From: Pseudovirgaria hyperparasitica
Lineage: Eukaryota > Ascomycota > Dothideomycetes > Acrospermales > Acrospermaceae
NCBI RefSeq assembly: GCF_010093815.1
Contig: NW_022985557.1
Coordinates: 124,001 to 188,000 of the forward strand
Length of the DNA stretch: 64,000 nucleotides
Direction of reading: 5' to 3'
Below are positions 33,460-45,579 of this stretch, piece by piece (position 1 is the stretch's first letter; the number at the start of each line of letters is the position of its first letter). The translations under genes and the position numbers were made by a program. The notes beneath the pieces are model-generated. The model was not told the DNA's origin. It saw nothing but the letters and a program-made list of their open reading frames with translations, and searched no databases.

Positions 33460-34617
33460 AGCAGACTCTTTTAGAAATGTACGTTTTGTTCTCGTGGATT
33501 GGTTACTCTGGTCTTTGATATGATTATATGTTGTCTTTCTGGGGAGGCAGTAAGGTTTGCAGTGAGAGAGCACAACGTCAGGACAATGAAACCAAAATCA
33601 TTGAAAAGAAAATGATACAAGATATAACACTGGTATCCTGGCTCATATCTTATACTCTCACCTTCTAGACTACCACGATGTCTCTATGCTGGATCTGCTC
33701 ACTAATCTATAAAATTGTGTGGTTCATAGCATACTAATCAACACCTAAGCCATTTCAATGGAGCCTGAAATAGTCTATGGGATAAACTTGACGGAGCCGG
33801 CCATTATAGGCTGTTGCAAGGCTGTCAGCACACCACTCGGTTAAGAATACTAATCTTAAGCAGAGGAGGATCCTCAGCGACACACCACGTACCTATAAAA
33901 CCACAAAGCTTAAATTGCATGAGTAATTACTGGTGCATTTAAGCATCCCATAACGAATTCTTGTACAAAAAATATATACGCACGTATCCGTAAGTCTCAT
34001 GGAGATTAGTATATCAATCACGCCCTGGGGCCCTTCACTCCCTTATCCTTGGAACCGTCAATCGCCGATAGTTGTACTGCGGAGCGTTGATGCATCCGCA
34101 TAGGCAAGACGCAAGCTGAAAACCGATTTTGACGTAGATCTTTTCGCGTCAAACCGTAGCTCTTGGGGTCAATTTCATGATCATCAACCATAAAGATGAC
34201 CTGTACGACTCAAGTATATGAGATTGTCCGATCTACGCATTTTCCACGTGTGCTATAGTATACAAACCATGACACCCTACATACAAACTTCTATAGCTTC
34301 ACAGGCGTTGATCATGGACCTTAATAGCAAAGTTTGAGCAACATATGCCAAAAACGAACTTAGAGCCCAGGTCGAACGTCACTGAAGCTCTCGCTCGTAC
34401 AGTCTCAGTTTTCTCAACCCTTTGACTAATCCACTATCTATCGATCATATCGCGAATGACGATCTGAACTATGAAGACCACATCACTGAAATTACTACTT
34501 CTATCATCAGTGCTCACATCTGTAGGACGAAAATAGAAGCGACCAGGTATGAAGTTCGCAAGCCATCGATTACCACTTCTAAGTACTAGAAATACAACTC
34601 CCAGTGGCAACCAAGCG
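33460..34617. other. intergenic, nothing recognised
   Basis: About 1.2 kb of moderately AT-rich spacer. Frames near 34434-34600 are shadows of the flanking palmitoyltransferase gene. Confidence 0.45.
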
Positions 34618-36650
34618 TCACCTCTGCTGCTCCAACATTTCATTATTACTCGAATCAATGATATTGCCTCGTCCGGCAGGACCGTGGAAACCACCAGGCG
34701 AGCTGCGCACATCTTGCATCTCAACAGCACCACCTCCACCTTGCATCTCGTTTTTCAACGGCGCAGTCCTTTTACCTCTCCGTGGACCAAACCGCTGATC
34801 ACCTTCTTCATACTCACTTTTGAAGCGCAAATAAGTCGGCGCGCGTGGGCGGAGCAGTACAGCCAAAAGGTTCTTTAATACACTGCCTTGTGTGAAAGGT
34901 CGATGGCGATCTGTAGCGACGAACTTGTGGCTATTGAGATATTCGCGAGTTGTTTCTCCTCGACTAATGAGGAAGAGATGGTAGCCCAGGAGCGACGTAG
35001 GGTAAGGGGTGATGACGACGCCGTAAATGAACATGGCAAAGGGCACTCTCCAATGATTAATTGCTGTTCCGAAGGAGGAGGCTTCGAGATTCATCCAGGT
35101 AAGCAAATGAGCCAAGCTTGCTCCAAGCAGAAAGAAACCAAGGATAGTTCCAGATGATACAAACACAAAGAAATAGCGGTAGTTGCGGCGGCCAACGCAG
35201 TTGTTAAGCCAGACACAATGGTGATCCTGTGTCTCGATACAGTTGTCGCAGACACGACAGTGATGGGCACGCGGTGGACGCCATATATTACAGCTTTTGC
35301 AATATTTTGTAGGCACTTCCATAGCAGCGGATTTAGAGGTTGCGGATACGACCATAGTCCATTCGGTAGTGGCTGGTCCGACCGTCAAGGGGTCCTCGTT
35401 GGGATTAGATGGAGGGAATGGGTGTAAGTTTCGAGGTAGAATCTAGACGCATCAGCAGTGTACATTGATCGACACGATCTGTACTTACGCCGGGGTCTGT
35501 AACAGATGCATGAAAGAAAGAAGACAAGCAGATTAAAGCAAGGTATGCAAAAATGATGGGTATCGCTGGAGAAACATGCTGCCATAGCCACGGCGCACTG
35601 TTGGAGTCAGTAAACCCTCGAGCTGCGAATTTCGAAGACTTACGAGAAAGCAAAAAACAAAGCAGAAGGAAGTGCTACTAGCAACCCAGTGATGATATTT
35701 ATTGGGCGATCTCGTGTATTCTGTAGTCTGCCACCCCAGCAGAAGACGGTGTTTCCAGAAAAGTATTGGTGATTTTTCCCTAATTCTCTCCGGACTGATT
35801 GTTTCAAGGCTTCCTTCTTCTCTTGTGTAAGTCGTGGAGAAGATGCCGCAGAGGCTAACTTCTCGTGTCCCTGAGGTCGCGGTACTGACGGAGCACCGCC
35901 TCTGCTGGGAATAATGAAACTAGATCGAAATGATCGTGGAGACTTGCTTGGCGTCTGAAGGGTGTTCTTGAAAGTTGATGACAAATCTAGATGTGCTGGC
36001 CTATGCTGATTCGAAATTTGATTGGAAAGTGGAATATGCAACGGCACTACACTGTCTCCACGACTCCTAACAGTTTCTATGCCACTCGGGGATGTGTTTG
36101 CGGTAGTGCGGTCCGGAATGTCAGATGTGATGTCGGTACCTCTTGATGGGGGAGGTCGTAGTTCCGACTCCTGTAGCTGCGCAAGATTTCCACCTCTTGT
36201 CGTCATATTTGATGTCATACTAAGTCTATTACTGCCCGTTTCACTCTGCTGTGCAGACATGTCTCCGGTCAGGGATATTGGCCTTTGATCACGCTGTCGT
36301 TGCAATTTCTGCGCACTCAGAGGACGAAAAAAGGCGGACTGTTGGACCGAGGATACGTGTGTTCTGTTGGCAGTGCCTGCGCGAGTGTTGCCACCAGATG
36401 TCCCAGAAGGTCCAAATGGGACGAGACCTGCGCCTGATTGTGATTGTGATTGTGAGGATTGTTGCCATGATCGTCCTTTAGAAGAATGTGCGGTGTTGGA
36501 GGGACGTCTTGCAGGGGATAATGCGGGCTCTCCAACGGGGCCGGTCTTTGAAGTTGTAGAAGGTGACCTCTTCCCAGCCGGAGCAGGAGGTTGATTCTCA
36601 TCGTGAGAATCGGCCGGCACCGAGGCGCTGTTGGGGAGGCCGTCAGTCAT
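34618..36650 (-). CDS. ERF2: DHHC palmitoyltransferase, Erf2 type
   Basis: Three exons on the minus strand: 36650-35644, 35597-35489 and 35442-34618, with two 46-nt introns. The protein is 646 aa. Residues 1-280 are a long Ser/Pro/Gln-rich disordered region. They are followed by NTVFCWGGRLQNTRDRP and four membrane helices. After the second helix comes TDPG-ILPRNLHPFPPSNPNE, a strong Erf2 mark, and then the zinc-binding Cys-rich domain KYCKSCNIWRPPRAHHC with the catalytic DHHC at about 445-448. Erf2 with Erf4 (Shr5) palmitoylates Ras and other proteins at the ER membrane. The C-terminus contains the family's PaCCT-like tail and basic FGPRRGKRTAPLKNE. No Erf4 partner is seen in the window. Confidence 0.92.
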
Positions 36651-37641
36651 TGAGGCGATAAGAAGACACACGTAGAGTGAGAGAGTGGACGCGAAGTGAT
36701 GAAGAGAGACGTGAGAGAGGGACTAGAAAGAGAAGGCAAGCATGATGCGACACGGGCGAAATCACATTTGGCGGCAGTGTCGGGGCGACGACGAGGTTGA
36801 GTTGGACGTTGGAGAGAAAGAAGGTTCAAGGCTTAATAGTGGGAAGTTGGAAGAGATTACCGAAGCGACGTGCCCAGAGGTGAGTGCTATTAGGTGAGAG
36901 GTGCCTTTTCCTGTCTCAGGGGTGGGCCGGGATCAGCGATCTACAGGCACACCACCACGAACCTAAAAGCTGCCGAACCACTACCTAGGCTCTCCTAGGT
37001 ACGAACAACACACAGCGACGATTACTTCTCAACCATAAGAACTCTCCACCAAGATGACAGACAGTACTTACCATGTTCCAATCTCATATGACGTGTAACT
37101 TCATTCAGCAGCCGCTGCTCTTTATGTATAGCCTACTGTACTTATTCGCAGGCGCCTGATTCAGCATACATCCATACCATACGTTGGACCGGGGGCCCCC
37201 TAATTATCGAACAAAAAAAAGAACCCATAAAGATCATATTGAACTTTCTGACTATGAGAGAAGAGTGCTTGAACAGATGTCAGTCTCACACTCCATGTCA
37301 GTGATATGTCTTGTATCTGCAAGCAAATAAATAATACTGCTCGTACATAGTGTTATACAGTACTGTACTGGAGGCTGCTAATAACATCATATCTAGATTA
37401 TATATCTTGATAGAGTTCATGAGCATACGCTTCTTATCATAAAGTTCACTTACTTCGAAAAATGATTTGTAGGTAATTAGCTATCTGGATATATATCTGG
37501 TGTTTAGAAACTGCAGGGCAAAAATTACCCATTGACCCGTGTTATGTAAGTAAGATATCATACCTAGCTCCTCACATCATCGCAAAGCTCCCCTCTTGAG
37601 CGCAACCTCTATCTCCAACGTCCACACTCCACTCTGCCATC
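36651..37641. other. divergent intergenic region
   Basis: About 1 kb between divergent genes, with purine-rich leader next to ERF2, an A-rich tract near 37209-37221, and AT-rich sequence around 37330-37560. No gene or structured repeat was found. Confidence 0.5.
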
Positions 37642-38260
37642 ATGTCCGCCATGATCGCTCGCTCAGCCATTCGTGCCGCTCGTACAGCAAGGCCTGCCCA
37701 GGCCCGCACTTTCAACACTTCTCGCCCATTATACTCCAACCCAATCACAGGCGAGGGCAAAGAAGAGGGAAAGGCCGCGCTCAAGGCCGGAGCTCGTCGT
37801 GATCCCGAGCTCTACGTACGTGAACCTTGGCCTGAATCTGTCAAATTGAAAATTTGGGGATTCCATTCATAGCTGACAAGCCTCTGATAGGTCCTATTTG
37901 CTATTATGACCGGCGTTTTTGGTCTTGCTGGATGGCATTTTTGTACGTTCTCTACCCAATATTGCATACCCTAACGGCAATCACGAGGCTTCTGAACCAC
38001 GAAGTGCTATCGCATACTAATTCTGAACAGCCCGTAACCCAACGTCGTCCTCTTCCGAGAGCGCTGTTGGCCAAGCCGCCCATACTGAGCCATGGAAGGA
38101 GGGAGGCGGAAAGGGCAAATATCAATTCCACCCCGGTGGTGATAAAAATGCTCCCCGCAAGGATGCTCCTTCCGCTCTCAATGTCACGATCATTCCAAAC
38201 GTCAATCTACCTAAATCCTTACATGATCAATTCAACAAGTACGGCAAGGAAGACTGGTAA
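37642..38260 (+). CDS. small mitochondrial single-pass membrane protein, conserved, function unknown
   Basis: Three exons: 37642-37815, 37891-37942 (52 nt) and 38031-38260, giving 151 aa. The N-terminus is Arg/Ala-rich with no acids (MSAMIARSAIRAARTARPAQ), then RTFNTSRPLYS, a typical mitochondrial presequence with a likely cleavage site near 24-28. Exon 2 encodes the membrane helix VLFAIMTGVFGLAGWHF. Exon 3 encodes a polar tail rich in Lys/Gly (EGGGKGKYQFHPGGDKNAP) ending NVTIIPNVNLPKSLHDQFNKYGKEDW. The exon structure recovers one continuous protein from three frames and each intron has normal splice signals and a branch site (TACTAAT in the second). I do not recognise a named yeast counterpart. 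Confidence 0.75.
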
Positions 38261-39244
38261 ATTATAGATACCTTGACTGGGGGACGGAAAGAGAATCATT
38301 AGAATTGCTTCGAAAGGACGCATGTACAGTTTCGGCGCCAGGAGATATCGTTGATGTAGCATAACAATCGTTCAATCAAGTACCTTTCTTTGTAATCGCG
38401 ATGGGCCGTTAAACTACTCGAAGTTGCGAGGAGCCACACACTTGGACAGAGGAATAACTGGACGCAAACATGACCCTCGCTGCAATTGGGTGCCAGAGCA
38501 CCATATCTATCTTCACCGATCCGATCCGTCCGGGCTACCACACCAAGTACAAAGTAATAGTGTTAGTTCCTAGGCAGTGCGTTCATTATACGGTCAAAAG
38601 CCAACAAAATCCAGATACCAAACGTCTGGCTACTGGTAATTACATGAGAATATCGCTAGACCTGCTATCGTACTGGCACTTCCTGCATACGACATTCGGA
38701 GTTTGTCTCATGGCTATTTGAAGCTACAACCAATTACGTTAGCCTGAAGCTGACCTGCGCGCCACCTGTGCCACGATCGCCGTCTGGAAAAGCCAACCGC
38801 ACCTCCTAATAACACGTGTTGAGATTCTATACACAATTACATATTGCAGTAGTTCTGCTTCCTAAGACCTTGCAATTCAGGTAACCTGACACTACCGGAC
38901 GCCTAAATTGGTGTCTGTGAAGAACAACTTTCTACTTTTTCACACTTGTCTAGCCCTACGTAATTAGCGGGTCTTTGTCTGGACACGAACGCGAAAGCAC
39001 CTCTAGGCAGTTCCACAAACCATAGGGGCTGGCAGCTGAAGCGTCCTCTCCTGCCACAATTCACAAGGCAGCTTCATCTTCGTACATTCTTTTAATCACA
39101 CTTCCTTAATTCCTTCGTATCCACCTACTTCTATCTTCACTGCTTAGTTGGACTATTCGAATCCGCAAGCCTGGTATGAGCCATCCTCCGTAGACCGTCC
39201 ACTATCAACAAGCATTTGCGCGGCCTCATATCAAGCCTGCGAAT
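38261..39244. other. intergenic, nothing recognised
   Basis: About 1 kb upstream of PMT2. Pyrimidine-rich leader occupies the last 150 bp. One 83-aa frame at 38470-38721 shows no features. Confidence 0.5.
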
Positions 39245-42200
39245 ATGGCGCAGAAAGCTGGACAGGCTCTGCAGCCTCAGAGTAATACTCCAAGACGGAC
39301 TGGAAAATCTCCATCGCGCTCTCCGGCGAGATCACCGGTGCGAATGCCTGCTCAAGGCAATGGGTTCAAGTCGCAAGAGAAGGTTAAGAATCGAAAAGAT
39401 TACACTTCCGAGGGCGTAACAGATCACGACATATTTGATCTTCCCGGGTCAGACTGGCAATTGCTGGCGGTATTGACTGTCATTGCATCTGTTGTCAGAC
39501 TGTTCAGAATCTACAATCCCAGTAGTGTAGTCTTCGATGAAGTTCAGTACGTGCTGAGTCCATTGAACCTGACCATGAGTGGAGAACGATTAACCAGAGT
39601 AACAGTTTCGGCGGATTTGCATCCAAGTACATAAAGGGCAGGTTCTTCATGGACGTCCATCCTCCTCTCGCGAAGCTCTTAATCACACTGGCTGGTTTTA
39701 TCGGCGGATTTGACGGCAACTTTGACTTCAAAGAGATTGGCAAGGACTACATTGAACCTGGAGTTCCCTATGTGGCTATGCGTCTGTTGCCCGCTATCTG
39801 CGGTGTGATGACTATTCCGACAATGTTCCTAACGCTGAAGACACTCGGGTGCCGCACTACGACAGCAGCACTTGGTGCTGGCCTAATTATCTTCGGTACG
39901 ATCTGACGATATATGAAGGCCCAAAATGGTATCAACTAATATATCGTATAGAGAATGCCCTCCTCACACAATCTCGTCTCATACTTCTTGACGCTCCATT
40001 GGTCATCTTCACCGCCTTCACCGCTTTGGCCTGGCTGTCTTTCATGAATCAACATGAGCAAGGCCCATCCAAAGCGTTCGGACCTTCTTGGTGGTTCTGG
40101 CTTGTAATGAGTGGCTTGGGTCTTGGTGCGACGGCGAGCGTGAAATGGGTTGGCCTGTTCACTATCGCCTGGGTCGGAAGCTTGACGATCGTGCAGCTCT
40201 GGGTACTCCTGGGCGATCCTAAGACTGTCACTCCGGTAAGCACAAGAATGACTTGCGATATGGGATAAAGTATTGATTGTGTACAGAGAATCTGGTTCAA
40301 GCATTTCTTCGCCCGTGTTTTCTGCCTCATAGTCATCCCTGTCACATTCTACATGGCTATGTTCGCGATCCATTTCATTTGTCTGGTTAATCCTGGAGAT
40401 GGAGATGGATTCATGTCATCCGAATTCCAAGCTACATTAAACTCCAAGGGTATGGGTGACGTACCAGCTGATGTTGCCTTTGGCAGCAGAGTCTCCATTC
40501 GTCACCACAACACTCAGGGCGGGTATCTTCACTCACACGCCCACATGTATCCTACCGGCTCAAAGCAACAGCAGATCACGCTTTACCCGCATAAGGATGA
40601 GAACAACATCTGGTTGATGGAAAACCAGACTCAGCCCATACTACCGGACGGCACTCAGATCAATGGAACTACTGCATGGGATAAACTAGACAACACTACG
40701 AATATCGCTAACGGAGCTGTTGTCCGACTTTTCCATGGTGTCACAAACCGTCGTCTTCACTCGCATGATGTACGACCTCCGGTCACGGAGGCCGAATGGC
40801 AGAATGAGGTGTCTGCGTATGGCTACGAAGGATTCGAGGGTGATGCAAATGATATGTTCAGGATCGAGATTGTCAAGTCATTGTCTGAAGCTGGCCCAGC
40901 TCAAGATCGCCTTCGTACCATCCAGACTAAGTTCAGACTCGTGCATTTGATGACTGGTTGCGTACTATTTTCTCACAAAGTCAAGCTTCCCGATTGGGGC
41001 TTTGAGCAACAGGAAGTGACTTGCGCGCGTCAAGGAACATTGCCAAACAGTGTCTGGTACATCGAGTCTAACGAACATCCGCTTTTGGACGAAAACGCTG
41101 AGAAGGTTAATTACCGCAACCCTGGTTTCTTCGGCAAGTTTTGGGAACTGCAGAAGGTGATGTGGAGAACGAATGCGGGCCTCGTAGAGTCTCACGCCTG
41201 GGACTCCAGACCTCCATCATGGCCAATACTCACCCGTGGTATTAATTTCTGGGGCAAGCATCATCGGCAAATTTACCTCATTGGAAACCCAGTCGTCTGG
41301 TGGTCGTCCACTGCTATCATTGCTCTTTACATTGCGGTCAAAGGTCTCGCTGCCCTGAGGTGGCAACGTGGTTACAAGGACTATGCCAACGTCGACTTCA
41401 AGCGTTACGACTACGAAGTTGGTATGACGATCTTGGGTTGGGCTTTCCACTACTTCCCTTTCTACCTGATGCAGCGCCAGCTGTTCTTGCATCATTACTT
41501 ACCTGCATTATACTTCGCAGTCATTGCACTTTGCCAAACATTGGATTTCTTCGGCCACCGATTCTCTGGCCTTGGCCTGAAAACAAGGCCCGCAATCGGT
41601 CAGGCCGGCATGATTGCATTCCTGGCTCTGAGTATCGTTGTCTTTACTCTTTACTCTCCCCTTGCATACGGCAATCCGTGGACCAAGTCTCAGTGCAATA
41701 AAGTCAAGCTTTTCACGACATGGGATTGGGATTGCAACAATTTCTACGACAACGTAAGTATTGTACGACCTCTCAATATAAGGACGAACTGACACAGTCA
41801 TGCAGTATGACTCATATGCGAAGGAAATAACTAGCAGCGTCGCCACGGTACCATCTTCAGCGGCCCCGGTGATTCCAGTCGCGAACAACCAGCAGCAGGC
41901 GCAGCAGCCTATTGTTGAGAAGGCTAAAGATGACAGCGCAGTCACTTCCGAAGCCCCAAAGGTGGCTCAGAAGCCCAGCGCTAAAGTCATTGGCCGAGAG
42001 GAGAAGATCGAGTACCGTGATGATGAAGGCAATGTTCTTGATCCAGAGCAGGTCTCAGCCCTTGAAGGCAAGGTGTCGTTCAAGACTCGCTACGAGACAC
42101 GTACCAGAATTATTGATGCCAATGGCAACGAAGTGTATGACGGCCCTGGTGAAGAAGCACCTGGTGTCGCGCCACCCCATCCCGATGTTGAAGGCCAAAA

Positions 42201-42354
42201 TCCAGAGACAATTGGCCAGAAGCAGGAAGATGCAAGTGATGCACCTCCAACCGTGGGCGTATCAGAAGACATCGAGAAGGAGAAGAAGCAGAAGAAGGGC
42301 GTCAAGGGTAAGCCTAAGCCTGCTAGCGATGCCAACGAAGCCACGAAACAATGA
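39245..42354 (+). CDS. PMT2: protein O-mannosyltransferase, Pmt2 type
   Basis: Five exons: 39245-39546, 39606-39895, 39952-40235, 40287-41753 and 41806-42354, totalling 963 aa. The GT39 catalytic loop VVFDEVHFGGFASKY with the key Asp-Glu (D98, E99) is formed only after splicing. MDVHPPLAKLL follows in loop 1. About 10-11 membrane helices flank a lumenal MIR region (GSRVSIRHHNTQGGYLHSH, VVRLFHGVTNRRLHSHDV, FRLVHLMTGCVLFSH). QRQLFLHHYLPALYF is a conserved C-terminal block. The enzyme transfers mannose from dolichyl-phosphate to Ser/Thr of secretory proteins in the ER, normally as a Pmt1-Pmt2 dimer. The last 180 residues form a charged tail longer than I recall in yeast Pmt2, ending in a Lys-rich repeat-like segment. 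Confidence 0.93.
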
Positions 42355-43842
42355 ATGATTAGAAGGTTGTACTTGCTGTATGAAGGTTCAATAGAATCGC
42401 TGCGTGCAGCTTGACGCTTACAGAGCAGGCAATATACTATGCCGCTCAGATTTCCTTTCTGATATCTTGTATGATAAAGCCTTAGCATTCGCTGGTTGAG
42501 AATCAAAATGGAATCGGGGGTATGTAGATCTTATGACGACATATATTTGGATCATCCCGTATGAGGCCAACAAATGCTGGAACGAGCCTCGTGCCGTCGC
42601 AATCTCTTTCTCTCTTTCTCTCTCGTCTACTTTCAACAGTATCGTCCCCCTGACGACCATTCGGAGTTACTCTACCAGGTACTCTCAACCGCAAGACTTT
42701 CGTTCCATTGCGACGATTCGTCATTGAGGCGCTGACCCTCCGCGCGTTCGTCAGCTAGTCTTGTTTTAGGGTTGATTTGGCGCTGGGTTTCGGAATTTCC
42801 GACTACGCGTGTAGACACGCAGTCCAGTGTATACAGGATGCGGTAAATGCTCGATGAAGACGCTTTGATTCACATTCGATAACTGATTCAGTGTTTGAAA
42901 TATAAGGTCGGACTTTGCGCTTGAATAATGTGTTTGGACAAGTCCCGTAGTCCACTCCAAGCACTTGGCGACCAAGCACGCAATTTTCCTATATGGCACA
43001 TTCTCAACCGAGTCAGACATGTTCCGCAGTCAATTCAATGTTGTGGAGCGTAAACGTCAAGTTGAGGAAGACCAGGACCAGCCGCGTAAGACACGCTTGG
43101 CGCCAAGGCTACCCGCCGGTGCCAAAATCGACAACATCCGCCTTTTACCCACTCACACAGCTGCATTGCATTACCAGGTTAGGGATACACGGGTCTTCCC
43201 GCCATTGCATGCGCGGAGGTCTTGTCGACGCGCAAGTATATCCTAAGTCTTAGCCAGCACTTATCTTGCTGCGCGATTTTGGCCAATAAGATCGTGTCCG
43301 AAAGTCAGCTTCGCGGTCGGAAGATCCCGATCAAGATGTGAAACCGGCTGTTGGATGCTCCTGGAGCGTTTGCATTGTGGCGAGCACTGCATTCCGGTAT
43401 GTATTGTCGCGAGTACATTCATGCCTACTCCCCTTCTTGGATCCAGTGAGTCAGTCGCATATAGTGTACAGTGGAGTATTCGTGGCTCGAGTCTAGGCTC
43501 ACCTACTGCTTGATTTTGATAACTTGACTAAGCCTCGATGGCTAATAGGAGTGATGTTGTTGGTTGAAAAGAGGTGGACTGTGGTTTCAACGACCATGAT
43601 GTCGTTTCGTGGACGAGAGTCAAGAGGGAGCTCCACTTTGTTTACGTCGCCCTGGTGGTTTGGGGATGCGTACAGTCTCGTAGTACTATATAAGAGCATT
43701 CGCTCAATCTGTGGCGTCAAGATCATTCCTGTGTTCAAATCACCACAGTTTCTCGTATTTATCCCTTTATCCTCAAGAATAATCTCCCACGTATGTCATT
43801 TTCGATCGTTGCATCTTCACTCATACTCCTTACTTTTGCACT
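42355..43842. other. intergenic with pyrimidine tract and promoter
   Basis: About 1.5 kb. A TC-rich tract lies at 42603-42628. Overlapping frames at 42965-43250 have no recognisable content. The right end holds the promoter of the dioxygenase gene. Confidence 0.45.
43687..43694 (+). promoter_or_regulatory. TATA box of the dioxygenase gene
   Basis: TATATAAG lies about 149 bp upstream of the ATG and is followed by a long pyrimidine-rich leader, consistent with a regulated Pol II promoter. Confidence 0.5.
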
Positions 43843-45168
43843 ATGGTTCAACTCAGTTCATTCCTCTCCGCAGCGGCGGCTTCGGTATTCCTAGGCACTA
43901 ACATTGTGCTTTCTCATCCTGGACATGATGTCAAGGCCGAGTATGCTCAGCGTCATGCTGCTCTAGAAGCCATGCCCTTGGAGAAGAAGAGCTTAGCTCG
44001 CTGTGCTGAGAAGCTTAAGGCTCGTGGTCATGAAGCCAAGCTCAAGGCCAGACGTGAGGGCATCGTTGCCAATCTGAGGGAGAAGAGGTCCATCGAACGT
44101 GAGCTACAATGAGATGTAATGGTAAAAAGATGAAGTACTAACATCACCACTTTAGGCCGAGGCTTCCTCCGCGCGCGTGACTTGGACACGGTGCTTGCCA
44201 CCGATCACCACTCCAACCTCACGGGAGTCTCAATTGATTCGTCTGCCGATGATCTCTTCGGTACCCAGAAATCGTGTATTCTCTCCCCCGAGGTCACCCA
44301 AGGCCCCTACTACGTCAGCGGCGAGCTCATCCGCCAGGACATTACCGAAGGCGGCGATGGCGTGCCACTCACCGTTGATGTCCAGCTCTTAGATGTCAAC
44401 ACCTGCGAGCCTGTTCCCGATGTCCTTGTCGACTTCTGGCACTGCAATTCGACCGGTGTTTACAGCGGCGTTATAGCGTCCGGCAATGGCGACCAGTCAG
44501 ACACCACCAACATCGACAAGACCTTCCTCCGCGGTATCCAACAAACCAACGAAGACGGAGTCCTCACCTTCGACACGCTCTTCCCGGGCCACTACACCGG
44601 CCGTGCAGTCCACATACACATCCTCTCCCACACCGGTGCCACCCTACAAGCCAACAACACCATCACCGGCGGCAACACCTCACACGTCGGCCAGATCTTC
44701 TTCGATCAAGACCTCATCTCCACCGTCGAAGCCCAGGAGCCCTACGCCAGCAACACCCAAGAACTCACCGAAAACAGCAAAGACGACATTCTCGCCGAGG
44801 AGGCAGGTGATATTGACCCTTTCATCGAGTACGTCCTTGTCGGTGACGATATCTCCGATGGCGTCTTTGGCTGGATCGCATTTGGCATTGATCCCAGCGC
44901 TAGCTACGATGTATCGCCGGCCGTCATGTATTATGCTGAGGGAGGTGTGGAGAATGAGAATTCGAACTTCGTGGGTCCGGGTGGTGCTGGGGGTCCGCCG
45001 AGTGGCGCTCCAGATGTGCCGGGTGCGCCAGGCACTACACCTGGTGCGGCTGCAACGCCCACGCCGACGATTGCGGGGGTTGTGAGTGCAAGGACTGGAG
45101 CTGCAGCAAAGAAGGGCCTCGCGCTTGGAGCGGCAATGGCGTTGCCATTCGTGCATCTCCTTGGCTGA
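43843..45168 (+). CDS. secreted intradiol ring-cleavage dioxygenase, possibly GPI-anchored
   Basis: Two exons, 43843-44098 and 44156-45168, with a 57-nt intron (TACTAAC branch), giving 422 aa. A signal peptide (MVQLSSFLSAAAASVFLG...) precedes a charged helical region rich in Lys/Arg/Glu (about 28-88). The catalytic domain has the Fe(III) ligands of intradiol enzymes: Tyr in GPYYVSGEL (137/138), Tyr232 in FPGHYTGRA, and His238 and His240 in VHIHI. DFWHCNSTGVYSG is the usual substrate-side motif. These enzymes split catechol rings between the hydroxyls, so secreted forms act on plant phenolics or lignin products. After the domain comes a Gly/Pro/Ala linker (GGAGGPPSGAPDVPG) and a hydrophobic end (LALGAAMALPFVHLLG), which suggests a GPI signal. 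Confidence 0.9.
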
Positions 45169-45579
45169 GGGATGCCGCCAGTCAGAGGGGGACTAGGGTA
45201 TAAGCTGATGCTTAAGGAGGACGATGTATATAGATATAGTCAAGAGTTGGTGTTCATGATATTAAGGAGGGTAAGCTATATAGATATGGTCTCAGAATGA
45301 GTGCGTAGTTTTCATATGGCGTTATTTCATTCGTTTTCTCGAGGCTCTGTGACATCAGTAAAGTATCTCTCTGCGGTGTGAGCCAGTGATGTACACCTAA
45401 AGCTATCTTGGGAACTGATGAACTCCTATTGTAGCATACATCGTATAAGTGTTACCTTTTGAGCGAAATATGAACGTTATTCTACCCAGTCATTTTCAGT
45501 CTCGGAGGGCGATTTGGCCTAAAAGGAGCCCCCTCCGTGCTAAGACCACTCTAACTTACTCTCCTTGCCTCACATACAC
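45169..45579. other. 3' flank of the dioxygenase gene
   Basis: No gene seen. Composition turns AT-rich at its right end. Confidence 0.5.
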
